DNA of 64,000 bases from Paragyromitra xinjiangensis. Taxonomy: Eukaryota > Ascomycota > Pezizomycetes > Pezizales > Discinaceae. Under the pieces are notes generated by a model. The model searched no databases, was not told the DNA's origin, and saw nothing but the letters and a program-made list of their open reading frames with translations. The position numbers and the translations under genes are program-made. The stretch is taken from positions 682,001 to 746,000 of the forward strand of contig JBCAMK010000013.1 in the NCBI GenBank assembly GCA_038503065.1, written 5' to 3'. Shown in pieces: positions 1 through 13,735 of the stretch; the first letter of the stretch is position 1, and each line of letters starts with the position of its first letter.

Positions 1-781
1 ATTAAATAACCCTCCAGTGAATGGTCATCATGGCCTTGACATCGAAGTCAATGGCTCGACCGCTACGTCTGGAATCGACCAAGGAAAGGTCATCATATCT
101 CTTCGGTTGTTTGTCCAAGACACATTCTCAGCCCTTTTGGCAGCAACGTCCTCATCGCAGACAGTCTCTTTTCTTCACATCCTTCGAGCTTTCCTTTCCC
201 GCGCTTCGATTGCCTCTCCTTCGCTCGCAGAGCTTCGTAACGTCCTTGGGGGTATCTTCGAAGCGTACTTTTATGAGGAACAGATCCTCTCCCTTGCGAA
301 CCGGTTACTTGAGAAAGATCTATTCGTTCATGTTGAGGGGGCTGCATCGCTCCGGCAAAAGGGATGGCGTCCGGCGAGCCAGACCTGCGAAGCGTGTGGG
401 AAAAGAGTATGGGGTCACGGTGCGGCCGGCGGTATTTACAGTGCTTGGGAGAAAAGGAGAGTGGGCAGTCTTAAGCAGCTAGAGATCCTACGCGAGGAAC
501 GAAGATTAGCGGCGGAGGGTCCCTTATCTGCAGTTGCTCGGGGTAAGAGTCGAGCAAGGATAAGTGATATCGTGGAGACAAGTGGGGAAAGTTCCGGTGG
601 CGCTACTGGGGAAGGGGAAGGTGCAGAAACGAAAGAGGAGGAAACTGGAGAACTGGTCCTGTTCAACTGTCGCCATATCTTCCACCGCAAATGTTTGGAC
701 AATTTGCAGGTGCAGCAATCTCCTGACAGCGATTGGGTGTTCAAGTGTATTGTTTGTGGGCATGGGCAAAGCGGGTATTGA
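1..781 (+). CDS. VPS8: VPS8 C-terminal part (CORVET tethering subunit), 5' truncated by window edge
   Basis: This is the last exon of a gene that begins outside the window; the frame is open from base 2 to the TGA at 779-781. Vps8 is a core subunit of the CORVET tether, which acts with Rab5 on early endosomes. The translated part starts with a helical stretch (LRLFVQDTFSALLAAT, LRAFLSRASI, GIFEAYFYEEQILSLANRLL) typical of the conserved Vps8 C-terminal region. It ends with a RING-like zinc site: CEAC near residue 125, then CRHIFHRKC and CIVC at the end. A low-complexity Gly/Glu-rich linker separates the first Cys pair from the rest of the RING. No intron is needed within the visible part. Vps41 is the main alternative, but the helical block before the RING fits Vps8 better. 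Confidence 0.8.
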   Translation, partial: LNNPPVNGHHGLDIEVNGSTATSGIDQGKVIISLRLFVQDTFSALLAATSSSQTVSFLHILRAFLSRASIASPSLAELRNVLGGIFEAYFYEEQILSLANRLLEKDLFVHVEGAASLRQKGWRPASQTCEACGKRVWGHGAAGGIYSAWEKRRVGSLKQLEILREERRLAAEGPLSAVARGKSRARISDIVETSGESSGGATGEGEGAETKEEETGELVLFNCRHIFHRKCLDNLQVQQSPDSDWVFKCIVCGHGQSGY

Positions 782-1518
782 TAAAGCGGGAGCGTTTCGG
801 TTAAAGATATCATGATAGGGGATGTAATTGCATGTTTCATTGGAGCGAACGGGGTGTTTGATGATCTTAAGGGGAACGGATATTACTTAGATGTGCTCTT
901 CATGTATTTATGTATTGATTTTAATATGTATATGTGGCACTCGAAATTGGCGGACTATTAGGACTTGGATTGGGCATTGATTACATGTAGCGTCGGGAAG
1001 ACCAGGAAGTAGCTCATGAATATCAGGAAATGCTGGGGAGTAATGATCGATGCCGGAAATCTGCGCGGTGTCTTGTGGCACTAGTCCCACTGGTCATTAC
1101 CTTAGTTGCATAGCATCTCCAATTAAACGCAGCGCAACTCCGCACAGATTACTAATATTTCAAATACCAGAGAAAGCTGCCAATTAGAATGCAAATCGAA
1201 GCAAAATCTCTGGTGATGCTCAAAGGTCGAGACAGAACGCGGCCGCTTACCGCTGCCCAAAAATACCAAAGTGGGCTAGAGCTGCCGAACGCTTGGCGAA
1301 ACCAGGATGCACGCACACACACACAAAGTAAAATCGAGAAAAAAATGGGAAAAGGAAAAAAAAAAAAAACTTTCCACCCCACTGGCAACAAAACCCCACC
1401 GCTTTCTTATCCCCCTCCTTCTTCTCACCACCCCTCCCCTCTTCACCGCTCATCCAACTTCTTCTCCTTCTAACTCTCCTATACCTTTTCTCTCTACCGT
1501 TCTCTACACATATCCGCA
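782..1518. other. Intergenic, VPS8 3' side and SSB promoter
   Basis: No credible gene. It holds a short CA run near 1312-1325, a poly-A tract near 1366-1377 and a strongly pyrimidine-rich stretch from about 1395 to 1505 directly before the HSP70 start codon. Such CT-rich leaders are common before highly expressed fungal genes. Confidence 0.6.
1395..1510 (+). promoter_or_regulatory. Pyrimidine-rich promoter/5' leader of the SSB gene
   Basis: About 115 bases consist mostly of C and T and end just before the ATG at 1519. CT-rich tracts near the transcription start are typical of highly expressed genes in filamentous fungi. No clear heat-shock element was seen, which agrees with SSB chaperones being constitutive rather than heat induced. 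The role is inferred from position and composition only. Confidence 0.4.
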
Positions 1519-3919
<2,401 letters not shown>

Positions 3920-4356
3920 GGATAAATCAAAACCAAAAAATCATTTCCTTTGTTACGGTCTACATGTTTTCGTTTTCGTTTCTTCTTTCTCTTTCGGATC
4001 TGTAATCGAATGGTTATAGTTATGGTTCAGTGGCCAAAAGTTTCCGGTACCTTTTTTTTTTCTTGGGGTTTTATGGCTTGGTACTGTATTTGCATGCCAT
4101 GAAGTGGCGATAGGGGGAAAAAAAGGGATTCGTAGGCTTTGTGATTTTCTCTCTCTGGTGTGTGTGCACATAGATCAAAAAATAGGTTTTATCTCATTTT
4201 CTTGTCCTAAAGATTCCCTGAGGTTGAATGATTCGCACCATGTGGTCGTGAAACGTGTTGTCTGGATAGTGTATGAAGTGGATGTGTTTGGGAAAGCCCT
4301 AGCCCTATTTACAATCCGCAGGTCGTACTTGAAGAGCCGCGCCGAACCCTGTCGCG
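3920..4356. other. Intergenic between SSB and the SDR gene
   Basis: AT-rich 3' flank of SSB followed by the promoter of the dehydrogenase gene. No coding or repeat signal was seen beyond homopolymer runs near 4052 and 4118. Confidence 0.5.
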
Positions 4357-6039
4357 ATGATGTTCGGGAAGCTCCTTTCTTGCATTTCCCCTTCTCCTTC
4401 TGCTGCCAACTTCAGCGGAATCCTTCGTTTCTTCCCTAGCAAAATGCCTCTCCCTATACTTCGGGAAATCTATTCTAACGGTATCCATTCCGTTCCCTTC
4501 GTACTCCCCATTCTTAAGGTCCTGCCATGGCTCCTCCTGCTGGTTGCTGTGAAGGCCTGGTTTGGCGGCACCAAGAACTCTAATGAACGGGTTATGCACA
4601 GCAAAGTAGCGATAGTCACGGTATGCTTTCTTCTTTCCCCTTCACCACGTGCGAAAACTCTAATGCTAACCTGCCCGTTAGGGTGGAACAACGGGAATAG
4701 GAGCAGCGGTAGTCGACGACCTCGCTTCCCGCGGGTGCCAACTGATCCTGCTCGTTCGCGACCCAACAGATATCTTCACCCAAGACTACATCCAAGACCT
4801 CCGAGACCGCCATGACAACCCCATGATCTACGCCGAAGAATGCGATCTCTCATCGCTCTACAGTGTCCGTAAATTCGCGACCAAATTCATCGACAACTCG
4901 CCTGCACGCCGTCTAGACTTGGTAATCTGCTGTGCAGGTATCATGGCACCCCCAGGCACCGCGCGAGTCAATACTAAAGAAGGCGTTGAGGCCCATTGGG
5001 GGATCAACTATCTTGCGCATTTTCAGCTTCTTACGATCTTGGCACCTACACTCAAGGTGCAGCTCATGGATAGAGATGTGAGGGTGTTGATCGCTACTTG
5101 CTCTTCTCACGTCCTTGGCGAGCTCGATTTGAATGATGTGGAGTTCATGCGCCGCGGGTATCCGTCTGGGAGGCCTTGGCGCTCGTATGGTGCGTCTAAG
5201 ATGGCGCTTATGAGTTTTGCGTGCGAGTTCCAGCGCCGGATGAACGCCTATGAGAGATCGGATAAGATGCCGAATAATGTTAGGATTTTCAATGTTGATC
5301 CTGGTCTTACGAGGACGCCGGGTACGAGACGTTGGTTGACTTTTGGGAGCTTGTGGGGACTTGCGGTTTACTTGGTTACGTATCCGTTTTGGTGGGTGGT
5401 GTTGAAGAGTCCGGAGCAGGGTGCGCAGACTTTCTTGGCGGCTGCTATGAGTCAGGAGTGTGGGATGGGTGAGGGAGGTAAACTTTTGAGGGAGTGTCGT
5501 AATCAGCCGTAAGTTGCTATTTTGGTTTGGGTTGGTTTAAGGTAGAGCTTGATCTGACTTGGAATAGGTACCGCAAGGAAATCCTTACGTCTGAGGAACT
5601 CGGGAAGCAACTCTGGGACTTCACTGAACAAATGATCAAAGAAGTTGAAAAGGAAGCTGCTAAAAAGCGCGCTATCGAGAGGAAGAAAGCCGAGAAAGAA
5701 GCACCAAAACCTGAAGCCAAGCCTGAGCCGAAAATCCAAGACGACGAGGAGCTCATCAAGATGATTGAGAAAGCGCAGATAGTGCAAGCCAAGAAAGAAG
5801 CCCTCGAAAAGCTCGTGGCAGAATCTGAGGAGCAGGATAAGAGGGACAGGGCAATCGCCAAGTTGCCGGAAGGCGTGCTGGACGCACCGAGCAGAAATAC
5901 CAGGAGCAAGACTGAAGAGTTAAGGACGATACCAAAAGTGGAGGAGGTGAAGGTAGAGGAGCCAACAGTAGAGGCGACGCCAGCGCCTCGGCCGGATACA
6001 CCAAGCAGGAATACTAGAAGGAGGACGAAGAAGGCGTAG
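4357..6039 (+). CDS. Membrane-anchored short-chain dehydrogenase with charged C-terminal tail
   Basis: Three exons, 4357-4620, 4682-5508 and 5568-6039, give 520 aa. The Rossmann cofactor motif TGGTTGIG is made across the first intron. VICCAGIMAP is the NAG-equivalent, and SYGASKMA contains the YxxxK catalytic pair, so an NAD(P)(H) oxidoreductase of the retinol-dehydrogenase-like group is expected; the substrate is unknown. Before the domain is a hydrophobic stretch (VLPILKVLPWLLLLVAVKAW) that probably anchors it in a membrane. The start is uncertain: ATG 4357, 4360 or 4444 are in frame. After the SDR domain, exon 3 codes for a Lys/Glu-rich, coiled-coil-like tail of about 150 residues with two copies of a PSRNTR motif. 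The second junction (QP/YRKEI) keeps frame and the ORF continues, so the tail appears to be part of the protein. Confidence 0.85.
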
Positions 6040-6403
6040 ATAACCATAACGCCGCAGCATGGGATGGATGATAATGTTTTCTTTTTTCTTTCATTTTCTT
6101 GACTGTTTCCTGGATTTGCATAGACTGGCGTATGCGCGGTAAAAATGGGCATGAGAATGCATTATTATGTTAATTGAGAAGAAATACCACAAGCTATTTG
6201 CATTACATACATGAGTGATGATACGTTAGATTACATGTGACTGTGGTCAGCAAACGAGAACTCCACCATAGTATTGAACTCACAAGCCATGACTTAGAAT
6301 TCATTAGGGTAACGGTGATTGGTTTTCTTCGTGGATGTTTCAACGCCATCTGGTCATCTCCACCATTCCTCCATCCCAGTCTCATTTATCAAAGTGCAAA
6401 AAA
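6040..6403. other. Intergenic before the TDP2-like gene
   Basis: 3' flank of the SDR gene and promoter of the next gene. An in-frame ATG at 6335 would extend the next protein by 23 residues, but the added stretch does not look conserved. Nothing else was seen. Confidence 0.45.
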
Positions 6404-7390
6404 ATGTTCAAACATCTACAGTCACTCATCAACCAACTCACCTCTCCAAAGCCAAAGGTTCCATCTGGCCTAGCTGTCACAGTATCACCTTTACTCATTT
6501 TCAATAAGCCGAAAACATCATGGCTCCCAAACCCCACCAAAAAGCCCTCCACCGTCACCTCAATCCCCCTCGAGAGCTTACGCATTCTGACTTGGAACGT
6601 CGACTACGTATCCCGCGATCCACCACTCCGCATGCACGTGCTGCTGACACACCTGCAGTCACTTCTAGGTGACAGTCCCTCACCGATCATGATCCTGTTC
6701 CAGGAGGTCCACCCTAAAGCCCTTGAGCTCCTGCTAGAATACACGTGGGTGCGCGATAATTTCGCCGTGACTAATACAGCGCTTCCTAGTCATTCACGGG
6801 TGTATGGGACTGTGACACTTGTTGCGAAGGCCTTAGCTTCGTCGGTGGGTTGCTGCTTTCGTGTGCCGTATAAAGACTCAGCGATGGGTCGTGACGCGTT
6901 GTTTGTGGATTTGAGGATCGTGATGTCGCGGTCGGCTGGCACGAAGAAGGGAGAGAGGAGGGTGTTGAGGGTGGGGAATACGCATCTTGAGTCGTTGCAG
7001 GGAAATGGGATTGCTCGTAGACAGGTGCAGATGATGGTTATCAAAAATGTTTTGTCGGTGTCTGGCGTGTATGCTGGGCTGGTGGGAGGGGATATGAATG
7101 CGATTGCGGCGGAGGATATGGACCTTGTGGACCGGGTAGGGCTGAAGGATTTGTGGATGGGTGAGGGTGGGGAAACGTGGGGGTATCAGCCATCTTGTAT
7201 GTTTCCTCCTGGTAGACTGGATAAGATTCTAGTTACTGGAGATGTGGGGTTGGCTCAGGGTACTCAGGTTGAGCTGGTTGGGGTTGGAGTGAAGGCTGGG
7301 ATGGGCGAGGATGGAGAGTGCTATGTTAGCGATCATTATGGATTGTTGAGCACTATTCAGGTGGGAGCTTCGGCTTCTTTGGAGGATTGA
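6404..7390 (+). CDS. Endonuclease/exonuclease/phosphatase family protein, TDP2-like
   Basis: Single-exon gene of 328 aa. Family motifs appear in order: LRILTWNVD, FQEVHP, GNTHLES, GGDMNAI and SDHYGL. These carry the metal-binding Asn, Glu and Asp and the final Asp-His pair of the EEP fold. TDP2 (tyrosyl-DNA phosphodiesterase 2) removes 5'-phosphotyrosyl adducts left by topoisomerase II. The TWNVD and DHYGL forms match fungal TDP2-like proteins, but substrate cannot be proven from motifs; another EEP phosphodiesterase is possible. I chose ATG 6404 because the following MFKHLQSLINQL helix resembles the usual N-terminus of fungal homologues; ATG 6335 is in frame. The second half is G-rich on this strand, unlike its neighbours. 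Confidence 0.8.
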   Translation: MFKHLQSLINQLTSPKPKVPSGLAVTVSPLLIFNKPKTSWLPNPTKKPSTVTSIPLESLRILTWNVDYVSRDPPLRMHVLLTHLQSLLGDSPSPIMILFQEVHPKALELLLEYTWVRDNFAVTNTALPSHSRVYGTVTLVAKALASSVGCCFRVPYKDSAMGRDALFVDLRIVMSRSAGTKKGERRVLRVGNTHLESLQGNGIARRQVQMMVIKNVLSVSGVYAGLVGGDMNAIAAEDMDLVDRVGLKDLWMGEGGETWGYQPSCMFPPGRLDKILVTGDVGLAQGTQVELVGVGVKAGMGEDGECYVSDHYGLLSTIQVGASASLED

Positions 7391-10300
7391 GATTTCTTGG
7401 GTTGTGTTCGTGTGAGGTTTTGTTGTCAAAAGTTGGGGATCAATACCTAGGTAAAGGATTAATGCTACGTCTGCTCTTGGTGTGGGTATTTGCTGCATCT
7501 CTCTCATGTATCCTAATAAAAATTGTCACTTTTCGGGAATATCCACCAGGTAGCTATTTATTCAATGGGGAAAAAATTCGAGCATGTTGGACGTTCATCA
7601 TTGATTATCACTCGATAGTTCTGGGGGTGTCACCGTTGTAATATTGGGGTACGTAGGGAGGAATATGATTATTTAGTCTTCAACTAGAGCGATCATTACT
7701 CTTGGTCATAGACATTATCTATAACTTGCGTAAAGTTGACTGAGATGCTCTACCTTTCATCTGAACTAACTGTGTCTTTACGAGAGAATCGAAACTCTAG
7801 GCTCTCGTCTAGGTTTAGATGGCTCATGCATTAGAAAACCACTCCTCGTGAATCTCCTATGACACTTAATGATGAGTCTGTCTGTCTATTTAGTCAAGGT
7901 CAGATGTACCAAAACGCCGAGTGATAATCGATGATAAGTTCGTATATCCCTAACCCCTCGCCACACACACAGCCAAAGACCCTACAAAAAGCCAAGCGCA
8001 TGACACCCACACGCCATAAGGAAGGGTTTAGATGGCTCACTCCTGTTTCTAGTGATCGACAAGACTGGATATGCGGTCATGCAGAGTCACTCGGTGTCAG
8101 CGACAGCAGGGCGAAACTACAGAATTATGCTATCTTGAATGTATATAAGACGTAGCCAGTACGAATTCCAGGAAGCTTAGTGCTTAAGGGTTGGGTTCAA
8201 TCATCTATACTATAGCTGTCCCAACAAGTAAGTCTTGTCAAGGAGGAGTAGTGGCTTATTCTAAAGCTATATTAACTGTAACAAGAAAATACATTCTGGG
8301 TCAGGAGTTTTGGATTTTCCCTCCATTCTTGTGACCTAGGTGCATCCTCGGGTTATTGGAACGGCTTTTTGTCTGTTTCAGCCATCTTTATCCTAATCAT
8401 TTCCCCCCTTATTTCTGAGTATGACACTCTTACTTGTGGAATTTGACTCCAAAGAATCACTAATTGCACCGTCAAGTACTGGAAATCTAACTACGCCTAA
8501 CACTTGTATGTTGTTCGCGTTACAAGTTTGCCTGGCCCTCCATCTCGCCCACCCACCAATCACAACATGAACGCGTCACCGCACCTGACCTTAAATATCC
8601 GAAACGCCAACCCCCGGAGTAGGATGGTCAAGAACCCAAGACTAAAAAATAGCCGCCCTAGTGGGTAATGATAGAATAGGAGGTAGAAATACATAGTTTT
8701 AGAAATGCAAAGACCTCGAGGCCCCACCATTTATGCTATTCAAGTCTCTAGAAATCAAAATCCGACGGAGTATGGTCCCGAGATTCATCATATATGCTGT
8801 AGGCTAATGTATAACACTTATTATATTAGAATACAGAGATTATAGCAGCAGGAGGGTGAGTTCTGCCACTGATATTTTCATGACGGGCGATACATGCGGG
8901 GAAAAGGACCACGGCTTGGCCTGATACCGTTTACCTTTTTCTTTCTTTTACACGGCTTCGATAAACAACTCGCCCCATAACGGGAAATTAATGATGGGAG
9001 GGCCCACTTCCTAAAATAGGGAGGTTATAAGGGATGAACTTAGCATTTCCTTCAACCAGTACAAACTAATATATTTTAGACTCGATGCAACCCCCTCAAA
9101 CGTTCTCCGGACAAACAAGCATCTCTGGTATTTTGCCGATTGTTAGGGTACGTCCAGGATTGTCCAATGATAGAGGGGGACTCGAGTTGAGCCCATGGTG
9201 GCGTACGTGCCGGGTTCCGGGTATCGGAAGGTAACTTAATTGCAGAGGAAAACAAAGTTTTTGCACCTGCATCCAAATAGGTACCCCGAATTCTCGCTTA
9301 GAAAAGGTTTGGCCGAGAATTGGCCGTAAAAGCGGTCATTGTATTAACTCTTGTTTTAATTAACCGTGAGTTTGTGTAGAGTTAATATATACGTACTGCC
9401 GCTGAGCTGCAGGCTGTATGATTCGGAAAAACCGGACTTTGGGCTGCCAGGCCCAACGGTGGTGCATACATGTTTATCAGTTTTAACGTTGTGGCCTCGG
9501 CCGCTCGCCATGCACGCGCGTTTAACACCCTTGTTAGGCCTCATCTCCTGCAGGTCCTCGCCCAAACGTGCATGCGATGAGCGAGTCCAGCATTTTGGAG
9601 ACGACCCCCGCCTTATCCCGCAAAACAAGCGTGGCGATCCTCACAGGTGCATATACTTCGTTATCTTCCTGGTGGTTTTTTTCCTGGGTTGAGTGAAGCG
9701 TTTCCCGTTGCATCTGTAAACGCCGTGGATTATCTGCCGTGTTCATCCAATCTTCACCACGGAAACAGTAATTGACGCTGATTCGGGTGTCGGCCCGTAA
9801 TTTATCGGGCAAACGGCTGAGCTGGAGTTTATAGATGAAGAAGCCCCTAGGTCGTTTACGCTGGGGTTGGCAGTTGTGGATGGCGATTTTGCGTGACTTT
9901 CTAGAGATGTATCCGGAGTTTTCAAACTCGCGATCGTAGAAGTTGAGAAGGAGTTTAACATCATGCAGGGGATCAGGTTAAGACATCATCTATATGTGGT
10001 ATGGGGTCCGGTAACCCATGCCTTATCGGCTATGGTAGGTGCGTTATTAAATCTTTATTTTGTTGAATCTTGTTTCCGAAGAACTCCGCTATGGGCAATA
10101 TCTTGCTCCTTGGTGTTGTCCGTGTACTTGACACATCAAACCGCATTTACATTAGGGATACTTCTCCAAGGACCAGGAGCAACGCTGTTAGAAACAGAGT
10201 CAATGAAGAGTAGCATCTTTTGAGGACTTTGGCTCACACGAAAGAGTTACGGATAAGATGTGATAGCTGTCATTGAGTGGAAGTAGAACATCGAAAAGAG

Positions 10301-12542
10301 CTGGCGTGAGAGCCTGTAAAACGTTACCACCATAATAATTTATTAGAACTATCTATATGTAGTCTCGGGTTGTACGAAACACGATCCCCGAATTTCGGAA
10401 AAGGTTGATGCTATCCCAAAATTCCCACAAAGATCCGCTATTTTGCATGACGGATGGTGAGGAGGATTACTCGAGACACAGTTTATCACTCGGCATGAGC
10501 ATTTCCTGGGGTTTTGGCTCACACCTAGAGGCTTCTGGCCCCCCAACACCACATTTGACTTCACTTTTTATCACTATAACGTTATTCTTCGCTGTGCTCC
10601 GCCCCACTCTCGCTGGTAGAGGACTGAACACGTTCCATCAGCGGCGGAGGGTTTCTATCATCGGCATGCTGTTTAGGTTTCTCGGCCGTAAGTTCCCTTG
10701 GTAATTCCCTGTCCATCTCACGTCAAGTCCATAGCATTCATGCCCTGCACGATGACCCCCCGAATTACGAGACTGTTTGCTAACGTCTCTTCGTTACCTA
10801 TTCCCAGGAATATTTTATCTGCAAGGATAACAAAGTGGTTAGGAAGCCCACGGACATCCGTGACACGACAGAGATCCAAAGACTACTGTAACTTAATATC
10901 TAGCACGGGCCATGCAACGTTGGGGGCCGGGATTCCAAAGGAAGTGGGCATAGGTTACTCCTCGAAGAGTCTAGTGGCTGATGCCAAGATAATTGCTCTC
11001 TTCATAGTTTACCGTGAGGGTGAGGTACTTTGGATATTCTCCGTCGCGGGCAGTAGTGCCTTGACGGCCTCTCCCTATGATCGGGTGAGTGACCCTAGGT
11101 GTGGAAGGTGAAGGCTCGACTACTGACTTGTTCAGGCAAGTAAGTACTTTGGCTTTAGGGAAGGATAACTAACCTTGTGAAGATAGTACAATCACTTTAT
11201 AAGACTGTAAGATTTGGGCAAGCCTAGATTCTCGTAGAGCAGGAACTCTCATAGGGAAGTGCTGGCACCATAAAACAATCCCTGTCTGGTCGTCCACATA
11301 TTCTCGTAAGACGAATATTCCTATAGCCCGAGTTCTTATAGAGTGATTGTACTACAAGTGAATATTCGAAAGAAGTCTATATGTCATAACTAACTCCTCA
11401 CTTTGCCGATCTTAACATCCTTAGTGGCAACTATTTTTCTACACACTCGGCTTTCTTGGGGTGACCACAAAACTAATATAAACTGCCCATGGGAGGCCCA
11501 GTCGGATACTGCGACCGTAGCCACAAGTGATCACTCGTTTTCTAGTACCTATGACCTTAGAGAGAGACAGGACAAACCCCCGAGAAAGGCCTCAGTTACA
11601 AGTACCGTGAAAGATCACAAGATTCAGAGCCAAGAAAACCCACCATGCATAAAAATCACAACTGATATGCAGGTGTTGAATATTTATTTAATTTCGACCA
11701 AAACCTGTGACTTAACGCTAGTGCCATTTAGGAATGAGCGCACTTAATACCTGGATAGAAAATTTCCTGCGGTAAAAAAGCTGCGGATAGATCTTGCAGC
11801 AAATCACTGCATATCCCATCCCCCCCTTCTCCACAAGGCTGTATTGGCGGACCTTAGTGACACACAGGTCAAGGAAGTACCTCGCTGGCTAGGATAGGAA
11901 GTTAGCTAAGCCTTTTGATCCGGACTCCACCCCCCCGCCGTCATGAGGAACAATAAGTCACGCAAAATAACCCCGCAAATTATTTACCCCAGGAAGTCCT
12001 AGCCACGTGCAATAGATCTATAGTTTTTGGGTGAACCCCGGCCGGCCGGTCGGCCCATCATCGGTGAAGTGCCGAGTTTGATGGCGGGATGTGAGAGAAA
12101 TAGTTTCAATCGGGAGCGCTGCCGAGGACTGGGTTTTTGGAGTATGTCTTTTCGGGCCTAGAGTCGGGATTCGATGGGTTTGATTACTACGCGAGGTAAT
12201 TTCGAAGGGGCGCGGTCCTACGGTTTGGGACTCGAGTGATTGGTTGTGATGTGTTGAATGAAGGTTGACTGGTAGATAGCACACGCTTTTTGAGAGGTCT
12301 GGGTCGAAAGGGGTTTCCAGTGGCATATTGGGGTCTCGAGAAGTTGGATACATAGTTATTCATTCCCGTGGAAACTCTTTGATTTTTGCGCACAAGCGAA
12401 GCCGTGATTTCGGGTCCAAAAAACTGTCTAAAAAAGCAATATATTCAGCGAAAGGAAAGTAGCTAGGTACAAAAAAATCATCTAAATCTCTAAAATCTAA
12501 GTCCTCCAAAAAAATCCTCTTCGTACCCACACGCTTAATCAT
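7391..12542. other. 5.1 kb gene-free stretch
   Basis: The open frames here are short, overlap on both strands and show no family motif or intron structure. The composition is mixed, with many stops in all frames. It contains one MITE-like inverted repeat (11184-11355), a 15-base direct repeat with GGTTTAGATGGCTCA (near 7811 and 8025) and small hairpins near 9290-9325 and 9513-9583. It may hold decayed mobile DNA, but I recognise none. Confidence 0.5.
11184..11355. mobile_element. MITE-like inverted-repeat element with possible TA target duplication
   Basis: The left end reads TA-GTACAATCACTTTATAAGA and the right end is its inverted copy (TCTTATAGAGTGATTGTAC-TA), with one mismatch over about 20 bases. 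The TA on each side fits a Tc1/mariner-type target duplication. The interior is about 130 bases, non-coding, with further TTCTCGTA-like motifs. The element class is inferred from structure only. Confidence 0.5.
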
Positions 12543-13735
12543 CTAAGAACTCCAGACCTTCAAGCTATTGACAGTCCAATAAGCCTGAGCAAACGCCGCC
12601 GGGGTATTGGCAACATAGTCAATGCAGGACGAGCCAGGGCTATTCTTCATTAGTTTTTGCTGGTTGAAGGTTGAGAGGTAATAAACATACCATCCTGAAG
12701 TTCCCCAAACATTTCCAGCCCAATCTCCACAGAAGGTCACATCGAAGATGATCTTATGAGAGATGAAGTGGTTATTTATGTTGCATCCACCTTGGAAGTT
12801 TGCGACTGGGGTGCCCCAATTTGCTGGCTCCGGATTACCGTTCAAGGCGTCGGCGGGGATTTGTCCGCGGGGGAAAAACCAGACTTTGATCCAGTTTGAG
12901 TTCCACTCCGTAGCGTATACACCACCGCCGATGTTGTTGAAACCAGTACCATATGAAGTTGTTCGGGGATCCTAGATCTATTGTTAGCAGGTTTGTGGTA
13001 GTTAGATAGGAATCTATTATAACGTACTGATACGCTACATCCTTGGTTGTTGGCCTGGTTTGGAGCGTTGACGAAACAATTATTGGTATTAGTGATACCA
13101 GTTTGCCCAGTGCCACTGACAGTGCAACCGTCGCTCGTGTGAAGTGCAACCGAGTTCTCTGTTTGCAGATGAACGCCTGCAAGGACTCAGTTATTACTAT
13201 GTTATTCCCATAGAAAAAAGCACTTTCATACCTTCGATGATATCGATTTCGCCGTTATTCGGCCAATTATCACCAAGTGTCCAGCTGTAGAAACCGTTAG
13301 TAAATATCATAACATACTAGGAAACTTCATACTAACTATGCAGGCCAAGTTCCGCATCCGACCGGCATATGTGCAAGATCCAAGATGAAAAGTCCGCGCT
13401 GATAGCGAGCAGTGCTCTCGAGACGAAGGCTTTGACGTCCATTTGGTGCGGAATTCGTGTGGTCGACACCAATATAAACGTTGTTCGCGTTGGTTTGGAT
13501 GAGACCTTGAGACGCAGCGGTGTTTTGGTCAATGAATTTCACGAAGCCATTGGTAGGATCCGCTCCCTGGACTAGATGTTAGCTACTGAGAGAATGATTC
13601 GATAGATGGGGTACATGCGGTGTAGAAATTGAACTTGGAGAAAAAGTTGGCTGGAGTGTAGCTATCTTGGAGAACGGTATAGGCTGCTCCCGCAGAAGAT
13701 GCGACAAGGGACAGGCATACAATAGAGAACTTCAT
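12543..13735 (-). CDS. Secreted GH16 endo-1,3(4)-beta-glucanase (laminarinase type)
   Basis: Five exons on the complement: 13615-13735, 13337-13571, 13232-13284, 13028-13176 and 12543-12971, giving 328 aa. The N-terminus MKFSIVCLSLVASSAGAA is a signal peptide. Motifs follow the fungal GH16 laminarinase order: ADPTNGFVKF, MPVGCGTWPAYWTLG, then NGEIDIIEGV. In the last, Glu131 is the expected nucleophile and Glu136 the acid/base. The end (AYWTVNSLKVWSS) is the usual last strand. The enzyme should cut mixed or beta-1,3 glucans outside the cell, in wall remodelling or nutrition. Splice phases agree across all five exons. The first intron acceptor is ambiguous (13572 was chosen; a second AG lies 5 bases downstream and would break frame). 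The donor GTACCC of this intron is weak. Confidence 0.9.

Noticed and set aside
5517..6152. 211-codon Ser/Leu-rich frame antisense to the SDR tail
   Set aside because: Mirror of a Glu/Lys-rich coding tail; no start context or motif.
10698..11111. 137-codon plus-strand frame in the gene-free stretch
   Set aside because: No ATG at its proposed start, no motif, and its composition equals the flanks.
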